Shown: positions 1-8,978 of the stretch, piece after piece
Numbering within the stretch: the stretch's first letter is position 1
Layout: every line of letters begins with the position of its first letter
Notes under the pieces: generated by a model
The model's database searches: none
Told to the model about the DNA's origin: nothing
The model's input: the letters and a program-made list of their open reading frames with translations, nothing else
Source of the DNA: Lachnospiraceae bacterium
GTDB taxonomy: Bacteria; Bacillota_A; Clostridia; Lachnospirales; Lachnospiraceae
Assembly: GCA_017553965.1 (NCBI GenBank)
Contig: JAFZJK010000003.1
Span: forward strand, 1-18,253
Direction: 5' to 3'
Length of the DNA stretch: 18,253 nt
Translations under genes and position numbers: made by a program

Positions 1-1
1 A

Positions 2-1639
<1,638 letters not shown>

Positions 1640-1664
1640 AAAGCAAAGTTAGAAGGAGACTCAC

Positions 1665-2171
1665 ATGACAGGTTCTTACACGGAAGCATCCGTAAAACGT
1701 AAAGCAGACGTATCCGGATATCTGGCAAAGATCGGCATGATATTTCTTATAGGATTATTGTTTGCATTCGGTCTTTTGACCGGACAGCAGATATTGGCGG
1801 TCTTAGCTATAGGCTTAGGCTGCTTTGGATGGTTTTATCTATTTCCGAAGCTTAATGCCGAATACGAGTACATCTACTGCGATGGCCAGATCGATTTTGA
1901 CAGGATTAACGGCGGTGAAAGCCGTAAGACGGTACTGCGTATAGACCTTGACAGTGTTGAGATCATGGCTCCGGAAACATCGCATGAGCTTGATAAGTAT
2001 CAGAACTCCAGTCTGAAGTTAAGAGATTTTTCATCACATGATAAAGCGGCTAAGAAATACTGCATTATAACAAGTGATGAAGCCAATCGTTTAAAGATAC
2101 TGTTTGAGCCGTCAGAAAAGATGATAGAGCTTGCAAAACAAAAGTCTCCGAGAAAAGTATTTACAGAATAA
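1665..2171 (+). CDS. Small two-helix membrane protein, unknown function
   Basis: A 168-residue protein with a good ribosome site (AGAAGGAG, about 6 nt before the ATG). Residues about 18-55 hold two closely spaced hydrophobic segments (IGMIFLIGLLFAFGLL and ILAVLAIGLGCFGWFYLF), followed by a soluble, charged C-terminal part of about 110 residues with beta-rich character. The order suggests a short helical hairpin with a cytoplasmic domain, but topology is inferred. The N-terminal pattern (short polar TYTE-like start, KRK, then paired helices) resembles small proteins often found in Lachnospiraceae, possibly DUF6106; I cannot confirm that by search. It sits 25 nt after groEL with no terminator between, so it is likely co-transcribed and would be heat-shock linked if groEL is. 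No catalytic motif is visible and I assign no function. Confidence 0.8.
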   Translation: MTGSYTEASVKRKADVSGYLAKIGMIFLIGLLFAFGLLTGQQILAVLAIGLGCFGWFYLFPKLNAEYEYIYCDGQIDFDRINGGESRKTVLRIDLDSVEIMAPETSHELDKYQNSSLKLRDFSSHDKAAKKYCIITSDEANRLKILFEPSEKMIELAKQKSPRKVFTE

Positions 2172-2181
2172 TATTAAACTT

Positions 2182-2211
2182 AGGGCTGTCCCAAACGGAC
2201 AGCCCTTTTTT
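2182..2211 (+). terminator. Rho-independent terminator after groEL operon
   Basis: A perfect 9-bp stem (GGGCTGTCC at 2183-2191 with GGACAGCCC at 2197-2205), a 5-nt loop and a run of six T at 2206-2211. It closes the groEL transcript and separates it from the promoter at 2274. Confidence 0.95.
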
Positions 2212-2273
2212 ATGTCAAAATCATTTATTTAATGCCAGACTTTTAAAAATACCTGTTTAACAGCTTGTGAAGT

Positions 2274-2302
2274 TTGACAAAATTCCAAAAATGAGGTATT
2301 AT
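2274..2302 (+). promoter_or_regulatory. Sigma-A type promoter for the amidase-like gene
   Basis: TTGACA at 2274-2279, a 17-bp spacer, then TATTAT at 2297-2302. Transcription should start near 2309, giving a leader of about 110 nt before the ATG at 2419. Confidence 0.88.
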
Positions 2303-2305
2303 TAA

Positions 2306-2315
2306 CATACGTATG
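2306..2315. promoter_or_regulatory. 10-bp palindrome at the predicted start site (candidate operator)
   Basis: CATACGTATG is a perfect palindrome lying 4 bp after the -10 box and covering the predicted transcription start. Its position fits an operator, but ten bases can be palindromic by chance and no matching second copy was noticed. Confidence 0.35.
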
Positions 2316-2325
2316 CGTTGCTTTA

Positions 2326-2387
2326 CTATTTCGATTTAGATGCGGACCGGCCATACCGGTACGACTTGCAGCCGTCATGGTAAATAG
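2326..2387 (+). other. Possible folded 5' leader of the amidase-like mRNA
   Basis: CTATTT at 2326-2331 can pair with AAATAG at 2382-2387, enclosing an ACCGG/CCGGT hairpin in a GC-rich patch (about 2344-2376) that stands out from its AT-rich surroundings. I do not recognise a known riboswitch consensus; the pairing is only a by-eye suggestion. Confidence 0.3.
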
Positions 2388-2418
2388 ACAATAAAACGTA
2401 ATGAAAGTAAGGATAGAT

Positions 2419-2955
2419 ATGACAAAAAAAGAGTGGAGAAAAAAGAGGATGAAAAAGCGGATGGCGGTTATCATAGCCACCTTCCTGGTGCTGGCCAGCC
2501 TGACGTTTATCATTATCTTTCTTATAGGCGAACTGAAAAAATCGGTAGGCGTAAGTATAAAGGATGACAGCCTGTACTTAAGCGTTAACGGAGTAACCCG
2601 TACCGGAGAAAAAGCACCGTTAGTCGGTATCATCGTGGTGCAAAAGAGTACGCAAAAAGGGCTTACGGCCTTGGAGCTTCGAAACAGGTACGAGCGTGCC
2701 GAACTGCTTAATCCTTTGCTTAAGGGCGACGATGTTATAGAAACCGGTGCACATTATGCCATAGGTACCGACGGGGCATGTATCGAGATGATACCCTTAA
2801 CGGAAAAGGCACCCGGTGGAGAAAACAAGATAATAGTTGTGTACAGTCCCGATGAAAACGGAGAGCTGACCGAAAAAGAACAAGCTACCCTCAATGACCT
2901 TATAGAGGAGCTTAAGGACGAATACTCCATAGGAGACGGAAACGTCATAAGTTAA
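2419..2955 (+). CDS. Membrane-anchored Amidase_2-like protein, probably catalytically inactive
   Basis: A 178-residue protein with a very basic N-terminus (KKEWRKKRMKKR), one membrane helix at about 16-37 and an outside domain. From residue 70 on it follows the N-acetylmuramoyl-L-alanine amidase type 2 fold: a strand (IIVVQKS) where active members read VVHYT, a GAHYAIGTDG segment at 110-119 like the family's SAHYVIGLDG, and a stretch at 136-153 (KIIVVYSPDENGELTEKE) like the family's ISIEVCHPDETGKFTEKT. The first zinc ligand His is replaced by Gln75, and the protein stops at NVIS just where the family normally continues into the segment with the remaining ligands. This points to a wall-binding or regulatory pseudoenzyme. 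The start at 2419 is chosen because AAGGA at 2409-2413 lies 5 nt before it; an ATG at 2401 would place that site inside the gene. Likely co-transcribed with the pyrophosphorylase downstream. Confidence 0.7.
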   Translation: MTKKEWRKKRMKKRMAVIIATFLVLASLTFIIIFLIGELKKSVGVSIKDDSLYLSVNGVTRTGEKAPLVGIIVVQKSTQKGLTALELRNRYERAELLNPLLKGDDVIETGAHYAIGTDGACIEMIPLTEKAPGGENKIIVVYSPDENGELTEKEQATLNDLIEELKDEYSIGDGNVIS

Positions 2956-2965
2956 AGAGTAATAA

Positions 2966-2978
2966 CCGCGTTTCGCGG
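2966..2978 (+). other. Short intergenic hairpin
   Basis: CCGCG, a TTT loop and CGCGG form a tight 5-bp stem between the amidase-like gene and the pyrophosphorylase gene. No T-run follows, so it is not a standard terminator; it may affect mRNA stability or be incidental. Confidence 0.4.
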
Positions 2979-3005
2979 CATAACATATAGTATCCGGAGG
3001 GAGAC

Positions 3006-4244
3006 ATGGAAGAAAGTAAATTTAGAGAAATTATGCTCACATACGATCAGGAAGAAGTAATGGAAAAAGTATGCAGCATGAATGAAAAAGATAAGGCAAG
3101 GATCCTTAAACAGTGTGATTTTCTGGATTTTTCATTCCTTAAGGCATTAAAGACAGGTGATAAAGCTCGCGGAAAGATCGAGCCCATCACTACATTGAAG
3201 CTCAGTGAGATAGCATTAAAGAAGGATGAATACGAAAGAATAGGTGTAGAGGCTATCAAGCAGGGTAAGATCGGCGCACTGGTACTTGCAGGTGGAATGG
3301 GTACAAGACTTGGAAGCAACCATGCAAAGGGCATGTTTGATATAGGCATCAACAAGCCTGTGTATATTTTCCAGAGAATGTTTGAAAACATGATGGATGT
3401 GGTTAATCAGACCGGTGCATGGATACCGCTCTTTATTATGACCAATATCATGAATGACAGAGAGATCAAGGAGTTCCTTATCGAGCATAAGTGCTTCGGA
3501 TACAATCCCCAGTACATTAAATTCTTTGTACAGGATATGTCCCCTTGTGTTGACTATAACGGGAAGATCCTGTTTGCAAAGCCCGATGAGTTCGCTATGT
3601 CACCCAACGGAAACGGCGGATTCTATTCATCCATGATGAATGCGGGACTTGATAAGTACTGTAAGGATAACGGTATAGAATATATCAATGTATTTGCGAT
3701 AGATAACGTACTCCAGAGGATCGCAGATCCGGTATTTATCGGAGCTACCATCGAGAGTGGCTGTGCTACCGGCGCTAAGGTAGTAAAGAAAGCAGATCCC
3801 GGTGAGAAGGTTGGTTCCATATGCTTAGAGGACGGTATGCCTTCCGTAGTTGAGTACTATGAGATGACAGAAGAACTCATGCAGGCAAAGGACGCTGACG
3901 GCGAGCCCGCTTACGAGTACGGAGTAATACTTAACTATCTGTTCAGAGTTAAAGAGATGGACGGTATAGTAAGAAATGAGATGCCTGTGCATGTAGTAAA
4001 GAAGAAGGTGCCTTACTTAGCTGAGGATCCCAATTCACCTACAGGCTATGTTACGGTCAATCCCGATGCTCCCAACGCTTATAAACTTGAGACTTTGAGC
4101 CTTGATTTTGTACAGATGATGGGAAGCTGCCTGCCTTTTGAGGTAGTAAGAGAGTGGGAATTTGCTCCCATAAAGAATGCCATGGGTATTGATTCTGTGG
4201 ACAGTGCCAGAAGGATGCTCTTAGCAGCAGGCTACGAACTGTAA
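3006..4244 (+). CDS. UDPGP-family uridylyltransferase, UAP1-like (UDP-N-acetylhexosamine/UDP-sugar pyrophosphorylase)
   Basis: Cytosolic nucleotidyltransferase expected to join UTP and a sugar-1-phosphate to give a UDP-sugar and pyrophosphate. The 412-residue protein has the nucleotide-binding signature LAGGMGTRLG at 94-103 and Lys108 in HAKGMFDIGI, then PNGNGGFYSS at about 200-209 and FAIDNVLQRIADPVFIG at about 230-246. These match eukaryotic-type UDP-N-acetylglucosamine pyrophosphorylase (AGX/UAP1: PKGMYDVG, DGNGGLY, VDNILVKVADP) better than bacterial GalU or GlmU. The usual Pro of the PKG motif is Ala107 here. Substrate (GlcNAc-1-P, GalNAc-1-P or Glc-1-P) cannot be settled by eye. A strong ribosome site (GGAGGG at 2996-3001) sits 4 nt before the ATG. 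It is the second gene of the unit driven from 2274; the likely product, a UDP-amino sugar, would feed wall or surface glycan synthesis. Confidence 0.9.
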   Translation: MEESKFREIMLTYDQEEVMEKVCSMNEKDKARILKQCDFLDFSFLKALKTGDKARGKIEPITTLKLSEIALKKDEYERIGVEAIKQGKIGALVLAGGMGTRLGSNHAKGMFDIGINKPVYIFQRMFENMMDVVNQTGAWIPLFIMTNIMNDREIKEFLIEHKCFGYNPQYIKFFVQDMSPCVDYNGKILFAKPDEFAMSPNGNGGFYSSMMNAGLDKYCKDNGIEYINVFAIDNVLQRIADPVFIGATIESGCATGAKVVKKADPGEKVGSICLEDGMPSVVEYYEMTEELMQAKDADGEPAYEYGVILNYLFRVKEMDGIVRNEMPVHVVKKKVPYLAEDPNSPTGYVTVNPDAPNAYKLETLSLDFVQMMGSCLPFEVVREWEFAPIKNAMGIDSVDSARRMLLAAGYEL

Positions 4245-4247
4245 GAT

Positions 4248-4302
4248 AAAAAATCATCCCAAACGAGGTAAAGGACAATGGTCAATACTTCGTTCGGGAT
4301 GA
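4248..4302 (-). terminator. Imperfect hairpin terminator between convergent genes
   Basis: Bases 4254-4266 pair with 4290-4302 in a 13-bp stem with one A-C mismatch, around a 23-nt loop. On the minus strand the stem is followed by six T (A-run at 4248-4253), so it fits the end of the SEC-C gene. On the plus strand there is no T-run, but it may still help stop the pyrophosphorylase transcript. Confidence 0.65.
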
Positions 4303-4325
4303 AAAGAAGTCTGATATAAAGCGGA

Positions 4326-4829
4326 TTAATTTCTGCCGCAGCAGAACTTATATTTCTTACCTGAACCACAGGGACAGGGATCGTTACGTCCGGGCTTTTT
4401 CTCAACGTGCACGGTACCTGATGCTTTCTGTGCCTTGTAGAGCTCCTTGCGGCGCTCCTCGGTAAGGATGGAGTTCCACTCGGTAAGACCGTAAAGCCAG
4501 TCAGCTTTTGCAGCTACCATGTTGTAGTAAAGCTTCTCGGGGTCGTAATCAAGGCTGACCTCGGTGTCGGCAGTCATCTCCTCGATAGGATTGGGAGTCT
4601 TAAGACTGTCATTGATACCGTCAAGGAAACCGGTCATGATGGAGATATCGGTGCCGAACTTCTCGGCAAGACCGCTGACGGTGCCGGTTACGGGTGTTCC
4701 GTTTTGTGAAAGGATCTGTGCGTATATGCCCTTTTCAATAGTGAAGTAGTTTTTCCAGAAAAGGTTTGCATCATAATCGTTACGTTCTTTTTCGTAGGCT
4801 TCATTACGCCAGTCAGATAATAAACTCAT
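4326..4829 (-). CDS. SEC-C motif protein
   Basis: A 167-residue soluble protein ending in [19 protein letters not shown], the SEC-C zinc finger (CxCx8CC) first known from the C-terminus of SecA and found on many small proteins that bind SecA, ribosomes or nucleic acid. The rest of the protein (residues 1-145) is acidic and helical, with a conserved-looking [17 protein letters not shown] segment that I do not tie to a named domain. I choose the ATG at 4829 because AAGGAGT lies 5 nt upstream; the longer frame starting at 4874 would begin inside the -10 box region of the promoter, before the predicted start of transcription. It stands alone as a single-gene unit convergent with the pyrophosphorylase and divergent from yigZ. 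Function beyond zinc binding is unknown. Confidence 0.85.
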   Translation of the reverse strand: MSLLSDWRNEAYEKERNDYDANLFWKNYFTIEKGIYAQILSQNGTPVTGTVSGLAEKFGTDISIMTGFLDGINDSLKTPNPIEEMTADTEVSLDYDPEKLYYNMVAAKADWLYGLTEWNSILTEERRKELYKAQKASGTVHVEKKPGRNDPCPCGSGKKYKFCCGRN

Positions 4830-4865
4830 AGAGTACTCCTTATATGTATTTTTAGATTGCATTTG

Positions 4866-4894
4866 ATTATACAATCTTTTTTGAAATTTTGCAA
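4866..4894 (-). promoter_or_regulatory. Sigma-A type promoter for the SEC-C gene
   Basis: On the minus strand, TTGCAA (4894-4889), a 17-bp spacer and a perfect TATAAT (4871-4866). Transcription would start near 4859, giving a leader of about 30 nt before the ATG at 4829. Confidence 0.85.
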
Positions 4895-4915
4895 CCGGAT
4901 AAATTTGGGGTTTAA

Positions 4916-5578
4916 ATGGACGGATATTTAACAGTAAGACAACAGTATATTGCAGAGCTTACCGAGAAAAAATCAAGGTTTATCGCTACCATCAGAAAGG
5001 TGGAGAACGAGGATGAAGCCTTGGGCTTTATCACGGAGATGAAAAAGAAATACTGGGATGCCAGACATAATTGTTCGGCATATATAATCCTGGAAGAAAA
5101 AAGCGATGCATCCGGTGAGAAAAAGGTATTTAAGGATATAGAAAAATGCAGCGACGACGGGGAACCGTCCAAGACTGCGGGTGCTCCGATACTTGATGTA
5201 ATACGGGGTGCCGGAATGAAAAATACAGCCATAGTGGTAACCCGTTATTTCGGAGGCGTGCTGCTCGGTACGGGCGGACTGGTAAGAGCATATTCCGGAG
5301 CGGCTGCACTGGCTGTGGAGGGTGCCGATAAAGCACAGATGAAGCTGTTAAACAAGGTGAGCGTTCAGACCGATTATAACAGCTACGGAAAGCTGAGCTA
5401 TCTGGCATCCGAAGGAAATCTGATCATCAAGGAAACAGACTTTGCCGAAAATGTGACAGTTACACTCCTGTGCGACGATGTGGGATACGGGAGATTAAGA
5501 TCGCAGATGGCAGAGATAACTGCAGGAAAATGCAAAGTAGAACTGCTTGAAAACAGCTACTTTTTAGTGGAGAACTGA
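4916..5578 (+). CDS. yigZ: YigZ/IMPACT (UPF0029) family protein
   Basis: A 220-residue protein with the two-domain YigZ layout. Residues about 15-130 form the IMPACT N-terminal domain, with the signatures [10 protein letters not shown] at 80-89 and [20 protein letters not shown] at about 108-127. Residues about 140-215 fit the DUF1949 ferredoxin-like domain. The eukaryotic relative IMPACT regulates the GCN2/GCN1 translation-stress pathway; the bacterial role is not established and is often guessed to be nucleic-acid or ribosome linked. The ribosome site is weak (GGGG at 4907-4910, 5 nt before the ATG). The gene begins 86 bp from the divergent SEC-C gene; on the plus strand I see only a poor promoter candidate (TATACA at 4868-4873 without a good -35). 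Its stop is 1 nt before the PBP start, so the two are very likely co-translated. Confidence 0.92.
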   Translation: MDGYLTVRQQYIAELTEKKSRFIATIRKVENEDEALGFITEMKKKYWDARHNCSAYIILEEKSDASGEKKVFKDIEKCSDDGEPSKTAGAPILDVIRGAGMKNTAIVVTRYFGGVLLGTGGLVRAYSGAAALAVEGADKAQMKLLNKVSVQTDYNSYGKLSYLASEGNLIIKETDFAENVTVTLLCDDVGYGRLRSQMAEITAGKCKVELLENSYFLVEN

Positions 5579-5579
5579 T

Positions 5580-8312
5580 ATGGATTACAGCAGAGACGGA
5601 TTAGGATTAAAGAGAAAAGAATTAAAATCTGTGTCCAGACGTATGTACAGCAAGATAATGGTCAATGTATTCCGTGTGGCGGTAATAGCTATCGTAATAG
5701 TAGCCATACTCGGTACGGTAGCCGGATTCGGAGCCTTCAGGGGTATACTTGACACTACGCCTTCCATAGAGATAGCGATGCTGGAGGTTAAGGGCTATAC
5801 ATCGACATCACTCTATTCGGACGGCTCGGTGGCACAGAACTTCGCGGGTGCTTCCGCTAACAGAATACTGATCTCTATGGATCAGGTACCCGACAGTGTC
5901 AGAAAAGCCTTCATGGCAGCGGAGGATCACCGTTTTTATGAGCACTCCGGTATCGATATAAGAACGGTATTCCGTTCCGGATTCTCTCTTTTCAGAGAGG
6001 GTGCGAACCCCGGTGGATCGACCTTTACACAGCAGCTGATCAAGAATCAGATATTCGACGGTGGTAATGAGACATATTTTGTCGATAAGATACAGAGAAA
6101 GATCCAGGAGCAGTATCTGGCTATCCACCTTGAGAATAAGCTCTCAAAGGATACAATATTTGAGTATTACCTTAACATGGTCAACCTCGGTAACGGAACA
6201 TACGGTATCGAGACGGCGTCTCTCGGCTATTTTGGAAAATCGGTATCTGAGCTTAATATTTCCGAAGCAGCAGTACTGGCAGCAATACCGCTTTCACCTA
6301 CCAGAATGAACCCTATAACCCATCCTGAAGAGAATGCGGTAAGACGTGAGAGTACCTTAAGAAACATGCTCGAATACGGCTTCTGTACACAGGAAGAGTT
6401 TGATGAAGCTATGGCGGATGATGTATATACACGTATAGCACTCGCCAGCAACAATAATGAGAAGGTTGAGATCGGTCAGTATTCATACTTTACCGATGCC
6501 ATGCTTACAGAGCTTTATAAAGACCTTCAGGAAAGACTCGGATACACCTACGAGGAAGCAAAGCATCTTGTTTTCTACGGAGGAATTACGATCTATACCA
6601 CACAGGATCCCCAGATACAGGGCATCATGGACAGGTATTACCAGGATGAGAGCAACTTCCCCAAGTTCGGTTTTGGCAGCAGTGAGGGTTCTTGTTATGA
6701 GCTTACATATGCCGTATCCGTACAAAAGGGTGACGGTACCTTGGTACATTACCAGATGCATCATCTGATGGATTACTTTAAGGATTTTGATGATAAGCAG
6801 GGCCTTTATTATCATGAGGACGGAGTTAAGAAGGGTATAGACGAGCTTTTCCTTGATCCCGACGATATGGATGCGAAGGTGGCAGAGTTTGAAGCTTCCA
6901 TAGTTGACGAAGAAGCCGGAGACAAGATCATCGCGGTTAATTACGTTAAAACTCCCCAGCCCCAGTCAGCTATGACCATCATCGAGCAATCTACAGGTAA
7001 GGTAGTGGCTATATACGGCGGAAGAGGAGAGAAAAAGGGAAGTCTTACACTTAACCGTGCTTACGGTAGTACCCGTGCGGTTGGTTCTACATTTAAGGTT
7101 CTGGCATCCTTCCTGCCCGCACTTGACGCAGGCGGACTTACACTTGCTTCTGTTCAGGATGACTCACCTTTCTTCTATCCCAACGGCGGAAAAGAAGTTA
7201 TAAACTGGTACAGCACAGGCTTCAGAGGTCTGCAGCCTTTAAGAAAAGGTATCTCAAACTCACTGAATATCGTAGCGGTTAAAACCCTGGAACAGATAGG
7301 TGCACCTCTCGGTTTTGAATATCTTCAGAAATTAGGCTTCTCCACACTGGTTAAATACAGGGTGGATCCGAATACAGGAAAGACTTATTCAGATGTTAAC
7401 TTAGCTATCGCACTCGGCGGTCTGACAGACGGTGTTACAAATACAGAGCTTACCGCAGCATATGCATCGATAGCTAACGGCGGACTTTACAATAAGCCCA
7501 TATTCTACACAAAGGTTGTGGATCATGAAGGAAACGTGATCTTAAGCAACAACGTAGAGCCCAAGCAGGTTATGAAGACATCTACAGCATGGCTTCTTAC
7601 AGATGCAATGCATGATACCACCACAGTCGGTACAGGTACCAGACTTGCATTCAGAAATTACAAGATGCCTGTAGCCGGAAAAACCGGTACCGCAAGTAAG
7701 AACAGCGACCTTTGGTTCGTAGGCTATACTCCTTACTATACATGTGCTGTATGGACAGGTTTCGATCATCAGTTTAACCAGAAAAACAAGTCATACCAGC
7801 AGGATCTGTGGCGCAATATCATGGAAGAAGTACACGCCACAAAGCAGCTTGAGTATAAGGAATGGGAAAAGCCCGATTCAATCGTTTCGGCAACCATATG
7901 TACCAAGTGCGGAAACCTTGCGGTATACGGACTTTGTGATGAAGCTGAAGGCGGATCGTGTATTAAGACCGAGTACTTTGCAAAGGGTACGGTACCTACC
8001 AGGAAATGTACTTGTCACGTAAGGGTTACCGTATGCAGTAAGTCGGGATTACCGGCAGGACCTTACTGTCCCGATGACTGTAAGGTTTCGGCAGTACTTC
8101 TGTTAAAGAATGAAGATCCTTCCAAGTATGAAGGCACTAAGTACGAATACGGATATTCCACATGGGATACACCGTATGTATATAATTCCGAAAAGATATG
8201 TGATAAACATACCGCCAAGGGCGAAGTCGGAGGCGGCGGAGGAGGCGACGGAGAGCTGTTTGGAGATGCTAACCAGATCGGCGCGGAAGACGAAGTATAT
8301 GACGATGAATAA
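5580..8312 (+). CDS. Class A penicillin-binding protein (glycosyltransferase + transpeptidase)
   Basis: A 910-residue membrane-anchored enzyme that polymerises lipid II into glycan and cross-links stem peptides outside the cell. After a basic cytoplasmic tail there is one membrane helix at about 30-53. The GT51 domain shows EDHRFYEHSGID (catalytic Glu115), GGSTFTQQLIKN at 145-156 and KIQEQYLAIHLE with Glu177. The transpeptidase shows STFK at 503-506 (nucleophile Ser503), SLN at 561-563 and KTGT at 701-704, so both active sites look intact. An extra region of about 110 residues (350-460) separates the domains. After the transpeptidase, residues 770-880 carry ten Cys including CTKC at 774-777, then a six-Gly run and an acidic end. 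The start is supported by GTGGAG about 8 nt upstream and 1-nt spacing from yigZ, which implies translational coupling. A terminator follows. Confidence 0.96.
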   Translation: MDYSRDGLGLKRKELKSVSRRMYSKIMVNVFRVAVIAIVIVAILGTVAGFGAFRGILDTTPSIEIAMLEVKGYTSTSLYSDGSVAQNFAGASANRILISMDQVPDSVRKAFMAAEDHRFYEHSGIDIRTVFRSGFSLFREGANPGGSTFTQQLIKNQIFDGGNETYFVDKIQRKIQEQYLAIHLENKLSKDTIFEYYLNMVNLGNGTYGIETASLGYFGKSVSELNISEAAVLAAIPLSPTRMNPITHPEENAVRRESTLRNMLEYGFCTQEEFDEAMADDVYTRIALASNNNEKVEIGQYSYFTDAMLTELYKDLQERLGYTYEEAKHLVFYGGITIYTTQDPQIQGIMDRYYQDESNFPKFGFGSSEGSCYELTYAVSVQKGDGTLVHYQMHHLMDYFKDFDDKQGLYYHEDGVKKGIDELFLDPDDMDAKVAEFEASIVDEEAGDKIIAVNYVKTPQPQSAMTIIEQSTGKVVAIYGGRGEKKGSLTLNRAYGSTRAVGSTFKVLASFLPALDAGGLTLASVQDDSPFFYPNGGKEVINWYSTGFRGLQPLRKGISNSLNIVAVKTLEQIGAPLGFEYLQKLGFSTLVKYRVDPNTGKTYSDVNLAIALGGLTDGVTNTELTAAYASIANGGLYNKPIFYTKVVDHEGNVILSNNVEPKQVMKTSTAWLLTDAMHDTTTVGTGTRLAFRNYKMPVAGKTGTASKNSDLWFVGYTPYYTCAVWTGFDHQFNQKNKSYQQDLWRNIMEEVHATKQLEYKEWEKPDSIVSATICTKCGNLAVYGLCDEAEGGSCIKTEYFAKGTVPTRKCTCHVRVTVCSKSGLPAGPYCPDDCKVSAVLLLKNEDPSKYEGTKYEYGYSTWDTPYVYNSEKICDKHTAKGEVGGGGGGDGELFGDANQIGAEDEVYDDE

Positions 8313-8328
8313 AGAAGTATAAAGAAAT

Positions 8329-8356
8329 GGCGTCACCTAAGAGGTGACGCCGTTTT
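8329..8356 (+). terminator. Rho-independent terminator after the PBP gene
   Basis: GGCGTCACCT at 8329-8338, a 3-nt loop and AGGTGACGCC at 8342-8351 form a perfect 10-bp stem, followed by GTTTT. It lies between the convergent PBP gene and the small minus-strand membrane-protein gene; its T-run favours the plus strand. Confidence 0.88.
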
Positions 8357-8401
8357 GCTTATTAAACCGGACGGTTAATATGAATATTGAGACTGAATTC
8401 T

Positions 8402-8638
8402 TTAGTCTTTAGGTTTAAATATTCTTATAAAGTGGATCATGATCGGCACGAATATCGTAGCGGCCATGGCACCTAAAAAGATGCCGAAGGCATTGTCCCA
8501 GTCACTTAACGAGGCAACAAGCGAAAGGATATAGAGCCCTGCGATAAGTATGATGCCGAATATGGCGAATATCCTTAAAAAAGGAGAGGTAGTACTTTCG
8601 TTCTTTTTCTCTTCAGTATTTTTGTTGGGTTCTGACAT
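8402..8638 (-). CDS. Small two-helix membrane protein, unknown function
   Basis: A 78-residue protein with a polar, charged N-terminal tail (MSEPNKNTEEKKNEST) and two hydrophobic helices at about 21-45 and 51-72, ending in the basic FIRIFKPKD. The ribosome site is strong: AAGGAG lies 5 nt before the ATG on the minus strand. No close promoter is visible between it and the tRNA-Leu gene upstream, so it is probably read from the tRNA-Leu promoter at 8891-8919, with a hairpin in between. I do not recognise the family and assign no function; the layout would fit a small stress or accessory membrane peptide. Confidence 0.7.
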   Translation of the reverse strand: MSEPNKNTEEKKNESTTSPFLRIFAIFGIILIAGLYILSLVASLSDWDNAFGIFLGAMAATIFVPIMIHFIRIFKPKD

Positions 8639-8656
8639 TTTAGCTCCTTGAAAGTA

Positions 8657-8689
8657 TCAAGGTTTATCACATAAAGCGATAAACCTTGA
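8657..8689 (-). other. 12-bp hairpin between tRNA-Leu and the small membrane-protein gene
   Basis: Bases 8657-8668 pair perfectly with 8678-8689 around a 9-nt loop. On the minus strand it follows the tRNA by 13 nt but has only a poor T-run (TACTTTC) after it. It may be a weak terminator or attenuator that lets some transcription into the membrane-protein gene, or a processing signal for the tRNA 3' end. Confidence 0.6.
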
Positions 8690-8702
8690 GGTGTTATCAG
8701 TA

Positions 8703-8782
<80 letters not shown>

Positions 8783-8884
8783 GGATCGATGATAGAAACC
8801 CTCCACATTGTTCCGGGTTTCCTTTGATTGACCGCGCCAAGCATCGCGCGGACCGACTGTCAAACGCTGCTGACGCAACATTCG
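8783..8884 (-). other. Long structured leader before tRNA-Leu
   Basis: About 100 nt lie between the predicted start of transcription (near 8884) and the tRNA 5' end, on the minus strand. Two hairpins are visible: a CCGCGC/GCGCGG stem (within about 8832-8851) and a GAAACCC/GGGTTTC stem around a 13-nt loop (about 8796-8822). No open frame with a ribosome site, and no known RNA family, was recognised. It is removed by RNase P if the transcript is processed normally. Confidence 0.5.
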
Positions 8885-8890
8885 ACATTC

Positions 8891-8919
8891 ATCATAGCAT
8901 CTTTCCGTCAAAAAGTCAA
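8891..8919 (-). promoter_or_regulatory. Sigma-A type promoter for tRNA-Leu
   Basis: On the minus strand, TTGACT (8919-8914), a 17-bp spacer and TATGAT (8896-8891). Its -35 box is only 5 bp from the -35 box of the divergent promoter at 8925-8953, so the two polymerase sites lie head to head. Confidence 0.85.
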
Positions 8920-8924
8920 ATCGA

Positions 8925-8953
8925 TTGACAAAACAATTTTTTTAATCTATTAT
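8925..8953 (+). promoter_or_regulatory. Sigma-A type promoter for the DUF4015-rarA unit
   Basis: TTGACA at 8925-8930, a 17-bp spacer and TATTAT at 8948-8953. The -10 box covers an in-frame ATG at 8952, which therefore cannot be the start codon of this transcript; transcription should begin near 8960, right at the GGAGG ribosome site. Confidence 0.88.
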
Positions 8954-8978
8954 GAGTGTCGGAGGCATGTTACGAAAT

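Noticed and set aside
2326..2387. Cyclic di-GMP riboswitch in the leader of the amidase-like gene
   Set aside because: Considered because an EAL protein is in the window, but the conserved GCAAA and other core bases of the class I aptamer are absent.
2229..2633. 134-residue minus-strand frame
   Set aside because: It lies opposite the leader and membrane-helix part of the amidase-like gene, where the promoter and ribosome site favour the plus strand; its hydrophobic look mirrors the other strand.
2940..3005. Frameshifted remainder of the amidase domain after the stop at 2955
   Set aside because: The other frames of the 50-nt gap show no RHYD-like or GK.CP-like sequence, so the short C-terminus is not an obvious recent frameshift.
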